Origin: Mizugakiibacter sp.
GTDB lineage: Bacteria > Pseudomonadota > Gammaproteobacteria > Xanthomonadales > Rhodanobacteraceae
Direction of reading: 5' to 3'
NCBI GenBank assembly: GCA_003233305.1
Contig: QILI01000047.1
Coordinates: 1-41,892, forward strand
Length of the DNA: 41,892 bases
The stretch's first letter is position 1, and each line of letters starts with the position of its first letter. This document shows positions 8,138 through 18,421 of this stretch, piece after piece. The notes beneath the pieces were generated by a model. That model did no database searches and was not told where the DNA came from. It saw nothing but the letters and a program-made list of their open reading frames with translations. The position numbers were made by a program, and so were the translations under genes.

Positions 8138-9301
8138 CTACCGGCCAGCCAAGGCATCAACGATGTTAAGGCGCATGCTGCGCAAGGCCGGAAGAATACC
8201 GATCACCAGACCCACAGCCAGCATCAGCACCAGACCCACAGCCCAGCTACCAAGATCGACCGGTGGCAACAACAGGGTGCCGCCGAGTGCGGAGTTAACG
8301 GTAGGAATCAGCACACTGGCCACTCCCATACCGGCCACCCCGCCAATTAGCACCAGACCTATCGACTCCGCCAAAATCAGGGCAAGAATACGCTTATCAC
8401 TGAACCCCAGAGTTTTCATCACGGCATATTCGGGAATACGTTCGCGCACCGATTGCGCCATGGTGTTGCCGGTCAGCAACAACAGCGTAAAGAACACCGC
8501 CGCCATGATGCCCCCGACGATCAGTCCGATATTACCAATCTGGGCGATAAATGCCCGCTGGAAAGCCTGTTCGGTTTCGGTCTTGGTTTCATGGTCAGAA
8601 TTGACTGAAAGCCGGTCGATGGCCGCCGCGATACGATCGGAATGCTGCGGATCCAGCACCTTGACCACGTACCAACCGACCATGCCATGCATGTAGGCAT
8701 TGCCTTCATTGAAGTACTTCCAGTGAAAAAGCAGGTCCTGCTCGACCCCCTTAAGCTTGGGATCAGCGGCAGTGAAAATTCCAACTAACTGGAAATCCCA
8801 CTCCTTGGAGCCATCCCGGCGTGGAAAGATTCCACCAATCAGTGGAATACGTTGACCGATCTTCCAGCCGAAGCGCTTGGCAATCTCCGCCCCCACAACC
8901 GCCCCATCGCGCGTGGCATCGAAGCTCTTGCGCTGGGTAGCGGAAAGCTTGAACAGATCGGAGTAGATATCCAGATAGTTTGGACTTACCGCAAAATTCG
9001 GAAAGAAATTTCTCCGCTCCTGGTAGTACCCTCCAAACCAGTTTGCATAGGCCACCTTTTTAACCCCAGGCAACGCCTCAATGCGAGTCAACAGGCTCAA
9101 TGGCAGCGGCTGGATGATGGATAACTTCGAACTCACAATCAGTCGCCCTGCACCGGCCAGCTGGTCACCTGCATCAAACGCCACCCGCACGGCATTCAGC
9201 ATCCCGAACAGTAAGAACGCGGTAAGAATCGATAGCAGTGTAAACACGGTGCGGGCCTTGCGGCGCCACAGTCCTGCCCAGACCAGATGCAGATATTTCA
9301 T
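8138..9301 (-). CDS. FtsX/MacB-type ABC transporter permease (first permease)
   Basis: This 387-residue permease begins with MKYLHLVWAGLWRRKARTVFTLLSI, a standard MacB/LolC N-terminus with one helix. A periplasmic domain (about 45-265) follows, then three C-terminal helices. The motif AQSVRERIPEYAVMKTLGFSD before the second helix is the FtsX-domain signature that couples to the ATPase. The end (GILPALRSMRLNIVDALAGR) matches family C-termini. It is 12 bp upstream of the second permease gene and 28 bp downstream of the ATPase gene, so co-translation is likely. It differs clearly in sequence from its neighbour, which suggests a heterodimeric transporter rather than a recent duplication. Confidence 0.92.
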   Translation of the reverse strand: MKYLHLVWAGLWRRKARTVFTLLSILTAFLLFGMLNAVRVAFDAGDQLAGAGRLIVSSKLSIIQPLPLSLLTRIEALPGVKKVAYANWFGGYYQERRNFFPNFAVSPNYLDIYSDLFKLSATQRKSFDATRDGAVVGAEIAKRFGWKIGQRIPLIGGIFPRRDGSKEWDFQLVGIFTAADPKLKGVEQDLLFHWKYFNEGNAYMHGMVGWYVVKVLDPQHSDRIAAAIDRLSVNSDHETKTETEQAFQRAFIAQIGNIGLIVGGIMAAVFFTLLLLTGNTMAQSVRERIPEYAVMKTLGFSDKRILALILAESIGLVLIGGVAGMGVASVLIPTVNSALGGTLLLPPVDLGSWAVGLVLMLAVGLVIGILPALRSMRLNIVDALAGR

Positions 9302-9329
9302 GTTGCTGCCCTCATCGGATCACCTCGCT

Positions 9330-10022
9330 TCACGCCGCGGAAGACACACTTTCGACCAGGCTGCCCTTATCCAAGTGCAACAGGTGCGTGGCATGTTCGG
9401 CGGCACGTGGATCGTGGGTAACCATAACAATAGTCTTGCCATGTTCCCGGTTGAGCCGCTGCAGCAGGTTCAACACTTCCTCGGCCGAGGCCCGGTCGAG
9501 ATCTCCCGTCGGCTCATCACAGACCAGCACGGTCGGATCGGAAACAATGGCCCGGGCAATGGCAACCCGCTGCTGCTGACCTCCGGAAAGTTCGCCAGGC
9601 TTATGCTTGACCCGATCTGCCAGTCCCACCAGTTCAAGAGCGACCGCAGTGCGTTTATGCCGTTCCACTGCGCTCAGCCTGGTCAATAGCAAAGGCAACT
9701 CGACATTGCGTTGTGCCGACAGCATCGGCATCAAGTTGTAGAACTGGAACACGAAGCCAACATGGGCAGCGCGCCAGCGTGCCAGTTTCCCGGCCGCAAG
9801 CCGATCAATGCGCTGGCCGGCAACACTGACCGTACCCGAGCTCGGCACATCCAAGCCTCCTACCAGATTCAGCAGTGTGGTCTTGCCCGAACCGGAAGGC
9901 CCCATAAGGGCAAAAAAGTCACCCCCGCTAATGTCCAGATTGATGTCGTGCAAGACCTCAATCTTCTGCTTACCACGCACATAAATCTTGCTGAGCTGAC
10001 GGATTTCAATCAATGCGCCCAT
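9330..10022 (-). CDS. ABC transporter ATPase (MacB/LolD-like)
   Basis: This 230-residue ATPase energises the neighbouring permeases. It contains Walker A GPSGSGKTT (41-49), the Q-loop in VFQFYNLMP, the signature LSGGQQQR (145-152), Walker B VLVCDEPTGDLD and the switch histidine in VMVTHD. The start is set at ATG 10022, preceded at four bases by GAGGTG. A longer open frame to 10253 exists, but its extra residues are unlike any ATPase and overlap the adaptor gene in another frame. The LolD/MacB group is indicated by the PTGDLD and ...NVELPLLL segments. Confidence 0.95.
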   Translation of the reverse strand: MGALIEIRQLSKIYVRGKQKIEVLHDINLDISGGDFFALMGPSGSGKTTLLNLVGGLDVPSSGTVSVAGQRIDRLAAGKLARWRAAHVGFVFQFYNLMPMLSAQRNVELPLLLTRLSAVERHKRTAVALELVGLADRVKHKPGELSGGQQQRVAIARAIVSDPTVLVCDEPTGDLDRASAEEVLNLLQRLNREHGKTIVMVTHDPRAAEHATHLLHLDKGSLVESVSSAA

Positions 10023-10059
10023 CTTGCACCTCACTGGAAATCGAAACGAATTCTCACCA

Positions 10060-11331
10060 TCACTGTCCCGAATTCGAAATGACCCGTACCCGGGAACCGT
10101 TGGCCAGCCCGCTCGGTGGATTGCGAATGACCTTGTTACCAACCTGTAGACCCGTGCGCACCTGCTGCATACCCTGATAGATCTGACCCAGAGCGACGGG
10201 AACGAGCCTGACTCGCCCATCTTTAAGCACCACGAATACCAAGGGGTGACCACCCGACCTCACTACGGCATCTTTCGGAATCAGCAGCCCCTTGGGTGGA
10301 GTTCCGGTCTTTACCCCGGGAGCAAGAAAATTCACCCGTACGCCCATATTGGGAAGAATCCGTGGATCTTTCTGCTCCAGCGCTACCCGTACTTTTACCG
10401 TGGCCTTGCTTTTGTCAGCCGTCGGCACAATGGCGATCACATGGGCGGGAATGGTCCAGTTTGGATAAGCATTCAACACGGCCTCGGCCAACTGTCCGGG
10501 AAATATGCGGTGCAGATAAGCCTCGTTGACATCGACATCCACTTCCAAGGAGTTCATGTCCACGATTGTTGCTACACCGGTACGAGTGAACCCTCCACCG
10601 GCGGAGAAAGGTGAAACGATTTCACCCACCTGCGCGGCCTTGTCGGTGATAACGCCCGCAAAAGGCGCTCGCACAAAGGTGTAGTCATAGGCCACCTCGG
10701 CCTCATGCCGACGGGCTACTGCAACAGCAACCTGGTCGCGACCACTGGCCAATACTGCCGCCATACTTTTTTCATTCGCAACCGCCTGATCCAGGGTTTG
10801 CCTAGGCGCCAGACCGCGTTGTACCAGCTTGCGCTCACGTTGCAGGGTCAACTTTGCCAATTCGGCATTGGCCCGATATTGACCTAGCGAGGCCCGCGTC
10901 GCAGCCTCTTGTGCCTGCGCCAGAACCAGCGCCGCTTTGGCCTGGGCATCATCCAGACGGGCCAGTAACTGGCCTTTCCTGACCCGCTCACCCTCTTCAA
11001 CATGCACCTCGGTTAGCCGACCGGTAACTTGCGCCGAAACCGTTGCGGCCCGACGTGCGGTCACATAACCGCTGGCCTGCAACACAGCACCGGAGTTACT
11101 GACAGTCGGGGCAACGACTTCGGCCACCCGGACTTCCGGAATGTCCTGTGACCACCACCAGCCTCCGGCCGCCAGCAACAGCAGTAACAACAGCACCCCG
11201 GCACCGATCCAGGCCAGCCCGTGTCGAGGGACAGTCTGCGGATCACGCTGACTATGATCTATACGCAGTTGATCCAATAAATCGGTATCGGCCACCACAA
11301 CCCTCTGACACTTAAGTTCCAATATCCCCAT
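10060..11331 (-). CDS. Periplasmic adaptor (HlyD/MacA-type membrane fusion protein)
   Basis: This is the membrane-fusion subunit of the adjacent ABC system. The product (up to 423 residues) has one N-terminal transmembrane helix (about 38-60). A split lipoyl/barrel-sandwich region starts at GYVTARRAATVSAQVTGRL and is followed by VEEGERVRKGQLLARLD. An alpha-helical hairpin follows (about 130-210), then the second lipoyl half DYTFVRAPFAGVITDKAAQVGE and beta-barrel domains to the C-terminus. ATG 11331 lacks a good ribosome binding site; a GTG at about 11295, preceded by AGAGG, may be the true start. It leads the operon. No outer-membrane TolC partner is encoded nearby, so a shared one would be needed if the pump spans both membranes. 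Confidence 0.92.
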   Translation of the reverse strand: MGILELKCQRVVVADTDLLDQLRIDHSQRDPQTVPRHGLAWIGAGVLLLLLLLAAGGWWWSQDIPEVRVAEVVAPTVSNSGAVLQASGYVTARRAATVSAQVTGRLTEVHVEEGERVRKGQLLARLDDAQAKAALVLAQAQEAATRASLGQYRANAELAKLTLQRERKLVQRGLAPRQTLDQAVANEKSMAAVLASGRDQVAVAVARRHEAEVAYDYTFVRAPFAGVITDKAAQVGEIVSPFSAGGGFTRTGVATIVDMNSLEVDVDVNEAYLHRIFPGQLAEAVLNAYPNWTIPAHVIAIVPTADKSKATVKVRVALEQKDPRILPNMGVRVNFLAPGVKTGTPPKGLLIPKDAVVRSGGHPLVFVVLKDGRVRLVPVALGQIYQGMQQVRTGLQVGNKVIRNPPSGLANGSRVRVISNSGQ

Positions 11332-11464
11332 GCTGCCGCATTTCCTGATTTCTGACCAGCCACCTTGATCAGGGCTCGTTCATGACAGATGTCAGCGCGG
11401 CTCGAGCTATACGTGCACCCTATACCTGTCTATGCTTTGCCTGTTCCCATCCCGGCGAAGGGTT

Positions 11465-12166
11465 ATGTCCACACCATTTACTCCTCCTGCACCTGTTTAT
11501 CTGCCCGTAGCCCAGACACCAACACTTTTTCCGGTACATCGGGTGTACTGCATCGGTCGCAATTATCTTGCCCACGCCAGGGAGATGGGCTCTGTAGTCG
11601 ACCGACAACGACCCTTTTTTTTCATGAAACCGGCTGACGCACTGCAACCCAGTGGTGAGGTACCCTACCCACCCGCCACGCACAACCTGCACTATGAAGT
11701 CGAAATGGTGGTCGCCCTCAAGCAGGGCGGCCATAACATTTCTTGTGAGCAGGCTCTGGATTGTATCTATGCCTATGCCGTGGGCCTGGACCTGACCCGG
11801 CGCGACCTACAGAGTGCGGCCAAACAGGACGGGCTACCCTGGGATGCTGCCAAAGGTTTCGATTATTCCGCACCGCTGTCGGAGTTACATAGAATAGAGG
11901 ATATCGGGCCCCCAGACGCGCGGACGCTCAGCCTTACGGTCAACGGGGAAACCCGCCAACAAGGACAAACCGATGCCATGATCCATAATGTGGCCTCAAT
12001 CATCCACGAGTTATCACTGTTATGGCTTCTGCAACCCGGTGATGTCATTTTTACCGGCACTCCTGCAGGAGTCGGAGTACTGCAGGTCGGCGATCAATTC
12101 CGCGCGGAACTTGCAGGTATTGCCGTCCTCGAAGGCCGGATTCTCCCCAGCATCCAGGCGAACTGA
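11465..12166 (+). CDS. Fumarylacetoacetate hydrolase (FAH) family protein
   Basis: This 233-residue enzyme belongs to the FAH superfamily, whose members hydrolyse or decarboxylate acylpyruvates, oxaloacetate or ring-cleavage products with a bound divalent metal. Typical elements are YCIGRNYLAHAREMG near the N-terminus, NLHYEVEMVV with the metal-binding acidic residues, and YAVGLDLTRRDLQ. KGFDYSAPLS and VIFTGTPAGVG follow near the C-terminus. The length fits the short YcgM/FAHD1-like subgroup. ATG 11465 is preferred over an ATG at 11432 because GAAGGG lies immediately upstream and the family begins there. It diverges from the ABC operon and is followed 110 bp later by the macrodomain gene. Substrate specificity cannot be read from sequence. 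Confidence 0.9.
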   Translation: MSTPFTPPAPVYLPVAQTPTLFPVHRVYCIGRNYLAHAREMGSVVDRQRPFFFMKPADALQPSGEVPYPPATHNLHYEVEMVVALKQGGHNISCEQALDCIYAYAVGLDLTRRDLQSAAKQDGLPWDAAKGFDYSAPLSELHRIEDIGPPDARTLSLTVNGETRQQGQTDAMIHNVASIIHELSLLWLLQPGDVIFTGTPAGVGVLQVGDQFRAELAGIAVLEGRILPSIQAN

Positions 12167-12276
12167 GACCGTCTCAAACTTATTCCAACCCCAAGTAATG
12201 AATTTCTCTGGTAAAACCCAGGCGTATGGAGCAGCTGGATTCGTCATGAAATGCCTCACCCCGACTCGGAGCTGTG

Positions 12277-12813
12277 ATGCAATTATTGATTGTAGATATC
12301 ACCACATTGGCTGTTGATGGCATCGTCAATGCTGCTAATCCAGGACTCCTGGGAGGTGGTGGTGTCGATGCTGCCATCCACCAGCGTGCCGGCCCTCAAC
12401 TATTGGCAAGCTGTCGCAAGCTGCCTGAGATCTCTCCAGGAATACGTTGCCCGACTGGCCAGGCACGCATCACACCCGGGTTTGATCTCGCTGCCCAGTA
12501 TGTCATTCATACCGTCGGTCCGATCTGGCGCGGTGGGCACTGTCACGAAACCGAGGCTTTAGAAAGCTGTTATTGCAACAGCATGCGCATCGCCTCTGAA
12601 TATGGCTTACGCAGTATTGCCTTCCCCGCCATCAGTTGTGGCGTCTATGGATTTCCTCTCAATCAAGCCGCGCAGATTGCCTTTCGAGCCCTGGCCAAAG
12701 CCCAACACAACAGCTCAGCGCCTCACCACGTGATACTGGCTATTTTCAGCACTACGCTTGCTAGCCACTACCGACAGGCTGCAAATTGCCTGGGATTGAC
12801 ACTTTCCGATTGA
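12277..12813 (+). CDS. Macrodomain protein, YmdB/MacroD-like (O-acetyl-ADP-ribose deacetylase)
   Basis: MacroD-type proteins hydrolyse O-acetyl-ADP-ribose or remove ADP-ribose from acidic residues. The 178-residue product shows DGIVNAANPGLLGGGGVDAAIHQRAG at residues 13-38. These are the adenine-site, catalytic and glycine-loop residues, although the usual GDIT entry motif reads VDIT. CPTGQARIT and YVIHTVGPIWRGG follow, then AFPAISCGVYGFP, the diphosphate-binding loop. The N-terminus is a few residues shorter than in E. coli YmdB. GGAG lies five bases before the ATG; GTG 12274 is an alternative. The gene converges on pilQ and follows the FAH-family gene. What it acts on here is unknown. Confidence 0.9.
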   Translation: MQLLIVDITTLAVDGIVNAANPGLLGGGGVDAAIHQRAGPQLLASCRKLPEISPGIRCPTGQARITPGFDLAAQYVIHTVGPIWRGGHCHETEALESCYCNSMRIASEYGLRSIAFPAISCGVYGFPLNQAAQIAFRALAKAQHNSSAPHHVILAIFSTTLASHYRQAANCLGLTLSD

Positions 12814-12820
12814 CCTATCG

Positions 12821-12917
12821 AACGGTTTTCAAAACCGCCGATGGCTATCTGGGTGAGCTGCTAGCTGAGAGCATAGTGGGGTGAAATTCCACCCCGCTGC
12901 CTAGACATCATGTCTAG
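12821..12917. other. Three short dyads between convergent macrodomain gene and pilQ
   Basis: The 128-bp gap holds three hairpins. CGGTTTT/AAAACCG spans 12823-12837. GGGGTG/CACCCC spans 12878-12895 with a six-base loop. A perfect CTAGACA-TCA-TGTCTAG spans 12901-12917. None has a long U-tract, so they may act together as a weak bidirectional terminator or protect the 3' ends. Confidence 0.45.
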
Positions 12918-12941
12918 CTTGCTTCACGACCGGTTCGAGGC

Positions 12942-15227
12942 TCAATGCAAACTATCGTCGAGAATCCTAGGAGTGACGAAAATCAACAATTCAGCCTTGG
13001 TGTTGTTACGTGATTTATTCCGGAACAAGAAGCCCACACCCGGAATATCCCCAAGCCCAGGGACCTTGGTCACAGTGTTCTGCTTATTGATTTCGTAGAT
13101 ACCACCTAACACTACCGTCTGACCGTTGTCGACCAGTACCCCGGTCTTGATCTGTCGGGTATCAATCTGTGGCACTTGGCCACCACCCGGGTTGTTGATG
13201 AAGCCGGCCAGCGCGTCTTTCTTCACATCCAGATCAAGGAAGATCCGATTATCAGCAGTGATGGTCGGCGTCACCTTGAGTTCCAACACCGCATCCTTGA
13301 ACTGCACAGTTGCCGTACCGCCCAGGCCTGCCCCACCCGCACCACTATTCTGGTATGTGACGTAACCGATCTCCTGGCCCTGTTTGATGATCGCCGGCTG
13401 TTGATTCGCGGTGATCACCCGGGGGCTGGATATAACCTCACCCTTACCTTCGGTCTGGGCTGCAGACAACTCCAGATTGAGCAGATAGCTGGACCCCAGA
13501 ATCGCCAGCCCGAAGCTTCCGGCTGGTGTCGCCACCGGCAAATTCACGTTCAGACCGCCAGGGAAAGTAACGGCCGGAGGCAGTGTAGGCTGCGCCGGCG
13601 TAGTGCCCTGCTGTGCAGCATAAGCCGCATTGGCGCTGTTCTGGGCAATCACCGCTTGCTGTGCAGCAATACTGTTATCGAGACTGGAGGTACTACTGAG
13701 ATTTGAACCGGTCGAAATCAACTGACCGCTTGGATTCCTGTGGAAACCGTTGACCCCGAAGCGAGCACCCAGTTCGCGGGTGAAATTATCAGTGGCTATG
13801 ACGATTCGTGATTCGATCAGCACCTGCTTCACCGGACGGTCAAGTACTTTGACCAGCGCGCGAATTTCACGAATTTTCTTTGGGATATCACTGACGATCA
13901 GTGTGTTGGTGCGTACATCGAAGGTCACGCTACCGCGCGGCGATAGGAACCCACGGGTGCTCTGAGTGGCACCCGCCCCACCTGAATTGCTCTGCAGACT
14001 CTTCTGAGTGAGCAGTTTGGCGATGTTCGAAGCCTTGCCATAGCTGATTGGGATGTAGTCAGTGACCAGTGGCTGAGCCTCTTGGGCACGTATGCGGGCT
14101 TCAGCACGGGCTTGCTCAAAGCTGGCAATCTCAGTCTGGGGGGCAATCCAGATGACGTTGCCGTCACGCTGTTCTCCCAAGCCTTTGGCACGCATGATCA
14201 CAGCCAAGGCCTGGTCCCATGGAACATTGACCAAATGCAGGGTGACGTCTCCGCCAACCGAATCTGACGCAACAATGTTCAAGTTCGAAATATCGGCGAT
14301 CAACTGTAGCGCCGACCGCGTAGCAATATTCTGGAAATTGAAGGTAACCCTGGTACCGGAATATTTCTTCGGTCCAAGGTTGCCGATCACCCCGCCACGA
14401 TCCGGGACGGTACCGGTTCTTGACTTGGGCTGAATTTCGATTACGAATGTATTGCCGGTCTGATATCCGGACGGTTCGAAAGCTCCCTTCACAGCAATCT
14501 GCATGCGCGCGCCATGGCCTTGCCGACGGGTTGTTATCGAGACAACGGGGGTTGCAAAATCGGTGACATCGAGTTTCTGTGCCAACTTTCGAGGTAACCG
14601 GGAATTGCTAATATCCACAATTTCGATGGTCCCCTCACGGCGCATGTTGACCTGAGCACCCCTGGTCGCGAAATTGACCACAATACGCCCTGCACCAGCC
14701 TTCGTGCGATGAAAATCGATGCCGGTAATACTTGGCCCGGTACGCCCCGGCAGAACCTTTGATGGATTGGTGTGCCTAGCCAAGCTGGAGCGGGTCTGAA
14801 CCGGCCGAATTATCATGACCAGCCTGTCACCCTCGACTTTAGTGGTGTAGCTGGCACTGTTGAATAAATCCACCACAACCCGGGTCCGTCCTCCTGCAGA
14901 GACGGCGGTAACACCGGATGCTGCTCCACTGCCAATTTTCAAATGACGCTTGGCAACAGCCAGAGACGTATTATCGAAATCGACCGCAATCCGGGGGGGA
15001 GTCTCCGTCGTAAAGATACGCGGTGTCGGTACCGTCCCGGTAAATTTGAAATTCAGTACCACCCTTCCTCCCGACAAGGATTGGTAGCTCATGTTCTTGA
15101 GGGCACTGGATGCCATCGCCTGAAAAGGAAATGTTGCGACCAGCAGTACGGCCACCAGACCGATCCAATGCCGAACATGGAGGGGGCGCGCAGTGCGTGC
15201 CGGTTTGCAAGTGGTTTGCGTCATCAT
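12942..15227 (-). CDS. pilQ: Type IV pilus secretin PilQ
   Basis: PilQ forms the outer-membrane channel through which the type IV pilus exits. The 761-residue product has a signal peptide (cleavage probably after QAMA, near residue 39). Two AMIN domains that bind peptidoglycan follow (about 45-125 and 165-265). Next come an STN domain (about 300-350, FQNIATRSALQLIADISNLNIV), a NolW/secretin_N domain (about 385-470) and the secretin barrel to the end, with VLGGIYE and LLIFVTPRIL. An Ala/Gln/Pro-rich insert lies within the barrel region (about 530-575). The start is ATG 15227, with GGGGGTG at proper spacing; GTG 15242 is less likely. It is the last gene of pilMNOPQ. aroK/aroB, which often follow pilQ, are absent here. 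Confidence 0.97.
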   Translation of the reverse strand: MMTQTTCKPARTARPLHVRHWIGLVAVLLVATFPFQAMASSALKNMSYQSLSGGRVVLNFKFTGTVPTPRIFTTETPPRIAVDFDNTSLAVAKRHLKIGSGAASGVTAVSAGGRTRVVVDLFNSASYTTKVEGDRLVMIIRPVQTRSSLARHTNPSKVLPGRTGPSITGIDFHRTKAGAGRIVVNFATRGAQVNMRREGTIEIVDISNSRLPRKLAQKLDVTDFATPVVSITTRRQGHGARMQIAVKGAFEPSGYQTGNTFVIEIQPKSRTGTVPDRGGVIGNLGPKKYSGTRVTFNFQNIATRSALQLIADISNLNIVASDSVGGDVTLHLVNVPWDQALAVIMRAKGLGEQRDGNVIWIAPQTEIASFEQARAEARIRAQEAQPLVTDYIPISYGKASNIAKLLTQKSLQSNSGGAGATQSTRGFLSPRGSVTFDVRTNTLIVSDIPKKIREIRALVKVLDRPVKQVLIESRIVIATDNFTRELGARFGVNGFHRNPSGQLISTGSNLSSTSSLDNSIAAQQAVIAQNSANAAYAAQQGTTPAQPTLPPAVTFPGGLNVNLPVATPAGSFGLAILGSSYLLNLELSAAQTEGKGEVISSPRVITANQQPAIIKQGQEIGYVTYQNSGAGGAGLGGTATVQFKDAVLELKVTPTITADNRIFLDLDVKKDALAGFINNPGGGQVPQIDTRQIKTGVLVDNGQTVVLGGIYEINKQNTVTKVPGLGDIPGVGFLFRNKSRNNTKAELLIFVTPRILDDSLH

Positions 15228-15249
15228 GTGTATCACCCCCACGTAGTCC

Positions 15250-15768
15250 TCATTGCTCGCTCATTGCAACAACAGCTTTGTGTTCCATCCATCCGCCGTT
15301 GCCGTTGGGTATCAGTTCAACCAGATCAACCTGGTCGGGAGTAATCTTGCTTACCCGTCCATCGTTCTGGCCCATGTATTGATTGTGTTTGACGCGGTGT
15401 ATCACCCCCGTCGGATCCATGACCAATGCCTGTATGTTTGTTCCACTGCCGATGGTGCCCACCAGCTTTAATGCACTCAGCGGAAATGCCTCGAGTGGCT
15501 GACGCGGACGATTGGCATCGGGTCGGGGACTGTTTGTGTTACCTCGTCTAGTCGTTTCAAGAGAACTCGGACTAAAAGGATCACGCAAATTCTGGTCGTT
15601 ATAGGTGAAAGTTTCAAAAGTTTTAATAACCGGTAAGGGGGGCAGAGGTACACCCTTTTTAGCCTTTTCCTGGGCCACCCAGGTACGTAGATCGCCCATC
15701 CCCCGGGTGCAGCCGGCCAGTACGGCCAGTACCGAAACAAGGAGGGCAATACGGGCCAGCGTTTTCAT
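15250..15768 (-). CDS. pilP: Type IV pilus inner-membrane lipoprotein PilP
   Basis: PilP links the PilM/N/O inner-membrane complex to the PilQ secretin. The 172-residue protein starts with a lipoprotein signal ending in LAVLAGC, so Cys20 should be lipidated. A disordered stretch contains the family motif LRDPFSPS. The C-terminal HR-like beta-sandwich domain starts around ALKLVGTIGSG and includes MDPTGVIHRVKHNQYMGQNDGRV. ATG 15768, preceded by GGTGAGC, is chosen over GTG 15774. It follows pilO without a real gap and precedes pilQ by 22 bp. Confidence 0.96.
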   Translation of the reverse strand: MKTLARIALLVSVLAVLAGCTRGMGDLRTWVAQEKAKKGVPLPPLPVIKTFETFTYNDQNLRDPFSPSSLETTRRGNTNSPRPDANRPRQPLEAFPLSALKLVGTIGSGTNIQALVMDPTGVIHRVKHNQYMGQNDGRVSKITPDQVDLVELIPNGNGGWMEHKAVVAMSEQ

Positions 15769-15770
15769 GC

Positions 15771-16418
15771 TCACCGCCTGCCTCCCTGGCCTGCCGCAGC
15801 AGACACCTCGTTCTCGTCAAGATAGCGATAGGTTCGTACCGTTCCTTCAAGTACCAGCTGCCCGTCAGGAGGGACCCCCTTGCTGGCAACTTTCAGGGGC
15901 TTCAGTGATACATTGTGCATGGTAAGAATCACCACACGCGGTAACGAAGCCACCCGGCTGATAAATGTACCAAACTGATTGTAGGTACCAATCATGCGAA
16001 TCTTGATGGGCTTGACTGCGTAGAATTCTTTAAGACTTTCAGGTCCCGGCTTGAACAGGTCAACCTGCAGACCGGCCGACAGTGCTGCCTGGGAAATATC
16101 CACCAGCAACTGTGGCATCTCAGTCTTACTGGGCAACTGACGCAGCATTTGCCGCAGCATGTCTTGCATCTGCTCAAGCTGCTTGGTCAATCCAGCCAAG
16201 TTCACTGCCTTGGCTTGCTTGATTACAAATTCGTGCTTGAATTGATTCTCTCTGCCGGCCAGGTTACTGAGCTGATCCTGCTGGTTACTAATCTGGAACC
16301 ACCAACCGAAGAATAGAATCAATATAATCAGCAACGCCGTAAAGGTAGACTTAACGGTATTCGGCCAGCCCCCAATATTATTGCGATCCAGATTACGAAA
16401 ATCGTCTAGGAAGCTCAT
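15771..16418 (-). CDS. pilO: Type IV pilus assembly protein PilO
   Basis: PilO is a bitopic inner-membrane protein that dimerises with PilN and aligns the machine with the secretin. The 215-residue product has a short cytoplasmic N-terminus (MSFLDDFRNLDRNNIGGWP), one transmembrane helix (about 24-43) and a periplasmic coiled coil (about 45-105, rich in Gln and Leu). A ferredoxin-like domain contains YNQFGTFISRVASLPRVV, a family hallmark. It overlaps pilN by ATGA, implying coupled translation. Confidence 0.96.
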   Translation of the reverse strand: MSFLDDFRNLDRNNIGGWPNTVKSTFTALLIILILFFGWWFQISNQQDQLSNLAGRENQFKHEFVIKQAKAVNLAGLTKQLEQMQDMLRQMLRQLPSKTEMPQLLVDISQAALSAGLQVDLFKPGPESLKEFYAVKPIKIRMIGTYNQFGTFISRVASLPRVVILTMHNVSLKPLKVASKGVPPDGQLVLEGTVRTYRYLDENEVSAAAGQGGRR

Positions 16419-17130
16419 TGGTGATCGCCTCCTTGGGTCATGGACTCAGCCGCATGAACCGCAGATTTAGGCAGTGCTTTTTTGCCTTCTGTATGAGTAG
16501 TCGAGCGACTCATCTGGGCCGGGCCCGCCACAATCTGGATAGCCGATCGCTGCATGGCGGCACTGGATGCAACTCCGGCCGGGTTGGACTCAGGCATGCC
16601 CAGCTTGACGGTCAGAGCAAATTGATAGGGCATGCGTGAATTACCTGGAATATTCTCGGTCTTCCTCAGATCCACGGATCCCATCCATGGTGACATTTCC
16701 AGGTTGCGCATATACGTTGCGACCGCAGCATTGGACTGTGCCACACCATTCAAAGTCATGTTCTGGCCTTGTTGCTGCATGGTGTCCAGGCGAATAGACG
16801 GCGGCGTGCGTTTGACCAGCTCGTCGAACAGATGAACCATCTGTGCCCGACTTGATTGCAATTCCTCAATAATCTTTTTACGCGCCAACAGTCGCTGTCG
16901 AACCTTGTCGAGATTCTTGATCTGCGCGATCTTGGTATCCAGCTGATGAATCTGCGTTTGCATGTATGCGTTGCGTTCATTCTGGTTGTCAATGCGGATT
17001 CCCATCCACATTGACCACCCGATCACTACCACCAAAGCCACCATTGCTGCGGCAACCAACTGCATATAGAACTCACGCTCGCGCTGTTTGCGCCGTTCAG
17101 CACGCCACGGTAGTAGATTGATCCGAGCCA

Positions 17131-17131
<1 letters not shown>
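16415..17131 (-). CDS. pilN: Type IV pilus assembly protein PilN
   Basis: PilN bridges cytoplasmic PilM and periplasmic PilO. The 238-residue protein starts with MARINLLPWRAERRK, the INLLPWR peptide that docks into PilM. One transmembrane helix (about 25-46), a coiled coil (about 55-100) and a fimbrial-assembly domain follow. The C-terminus (about 180-238) is a longer than usual Ser/Ala-rich tail with basic stretches, probably flexible. The stop codon overlaps the pilO start (ATGA), and the start codon touches the pilM stop, so all three are translated as a unit. Confidence 0.96.
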
Positions 17132-18231
<1,100 letters not shown>

Positions 18232-18345
18232 TTAAGTGCATTAGATCCTAAAGTTAACGCCTTGGCAACACCCGATATTGACGGCTTAAACATCAGAACG
18301 TGTCGGTGGTCGAAGTTTTCGATTCAGGTTGACCTCTTCGAACCT

Positions 18346-18373
18346 GCGACAAGTCCCGTCTCCCTCCTATACT
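18346..18373 (+). promoter_or_regulatory. Candidate sigma-70 promoter for mrcA
   Basis: GCGACA (18346-18351) and TATACT (18368-18373) are separated by 16 bp and lie about 50 bp upstream of the mrcA start. The -10 box matches consensus in five of six positions and the -35 in four. It is a visual call only. Confidence 0.35.
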
Positions 18374-18421
18374 GGTGTCCTTTGTACGCTATCTGCGCTG
18401 CAGACACAATCTGTCACAATT

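Noticed and set aside
9081-9689. Plus-strand frames antisense to the ABC operon
   Set aside because: They mirror real genes on the other strand and have no ribosome binding site or domain.
10023-10253. N-terminal extension of the ABC ATPase
   Set aside because: The extra 77 residues overlap the adaptor gene and have no ATPase similarity; GAGGTG fixes the start at 10022.
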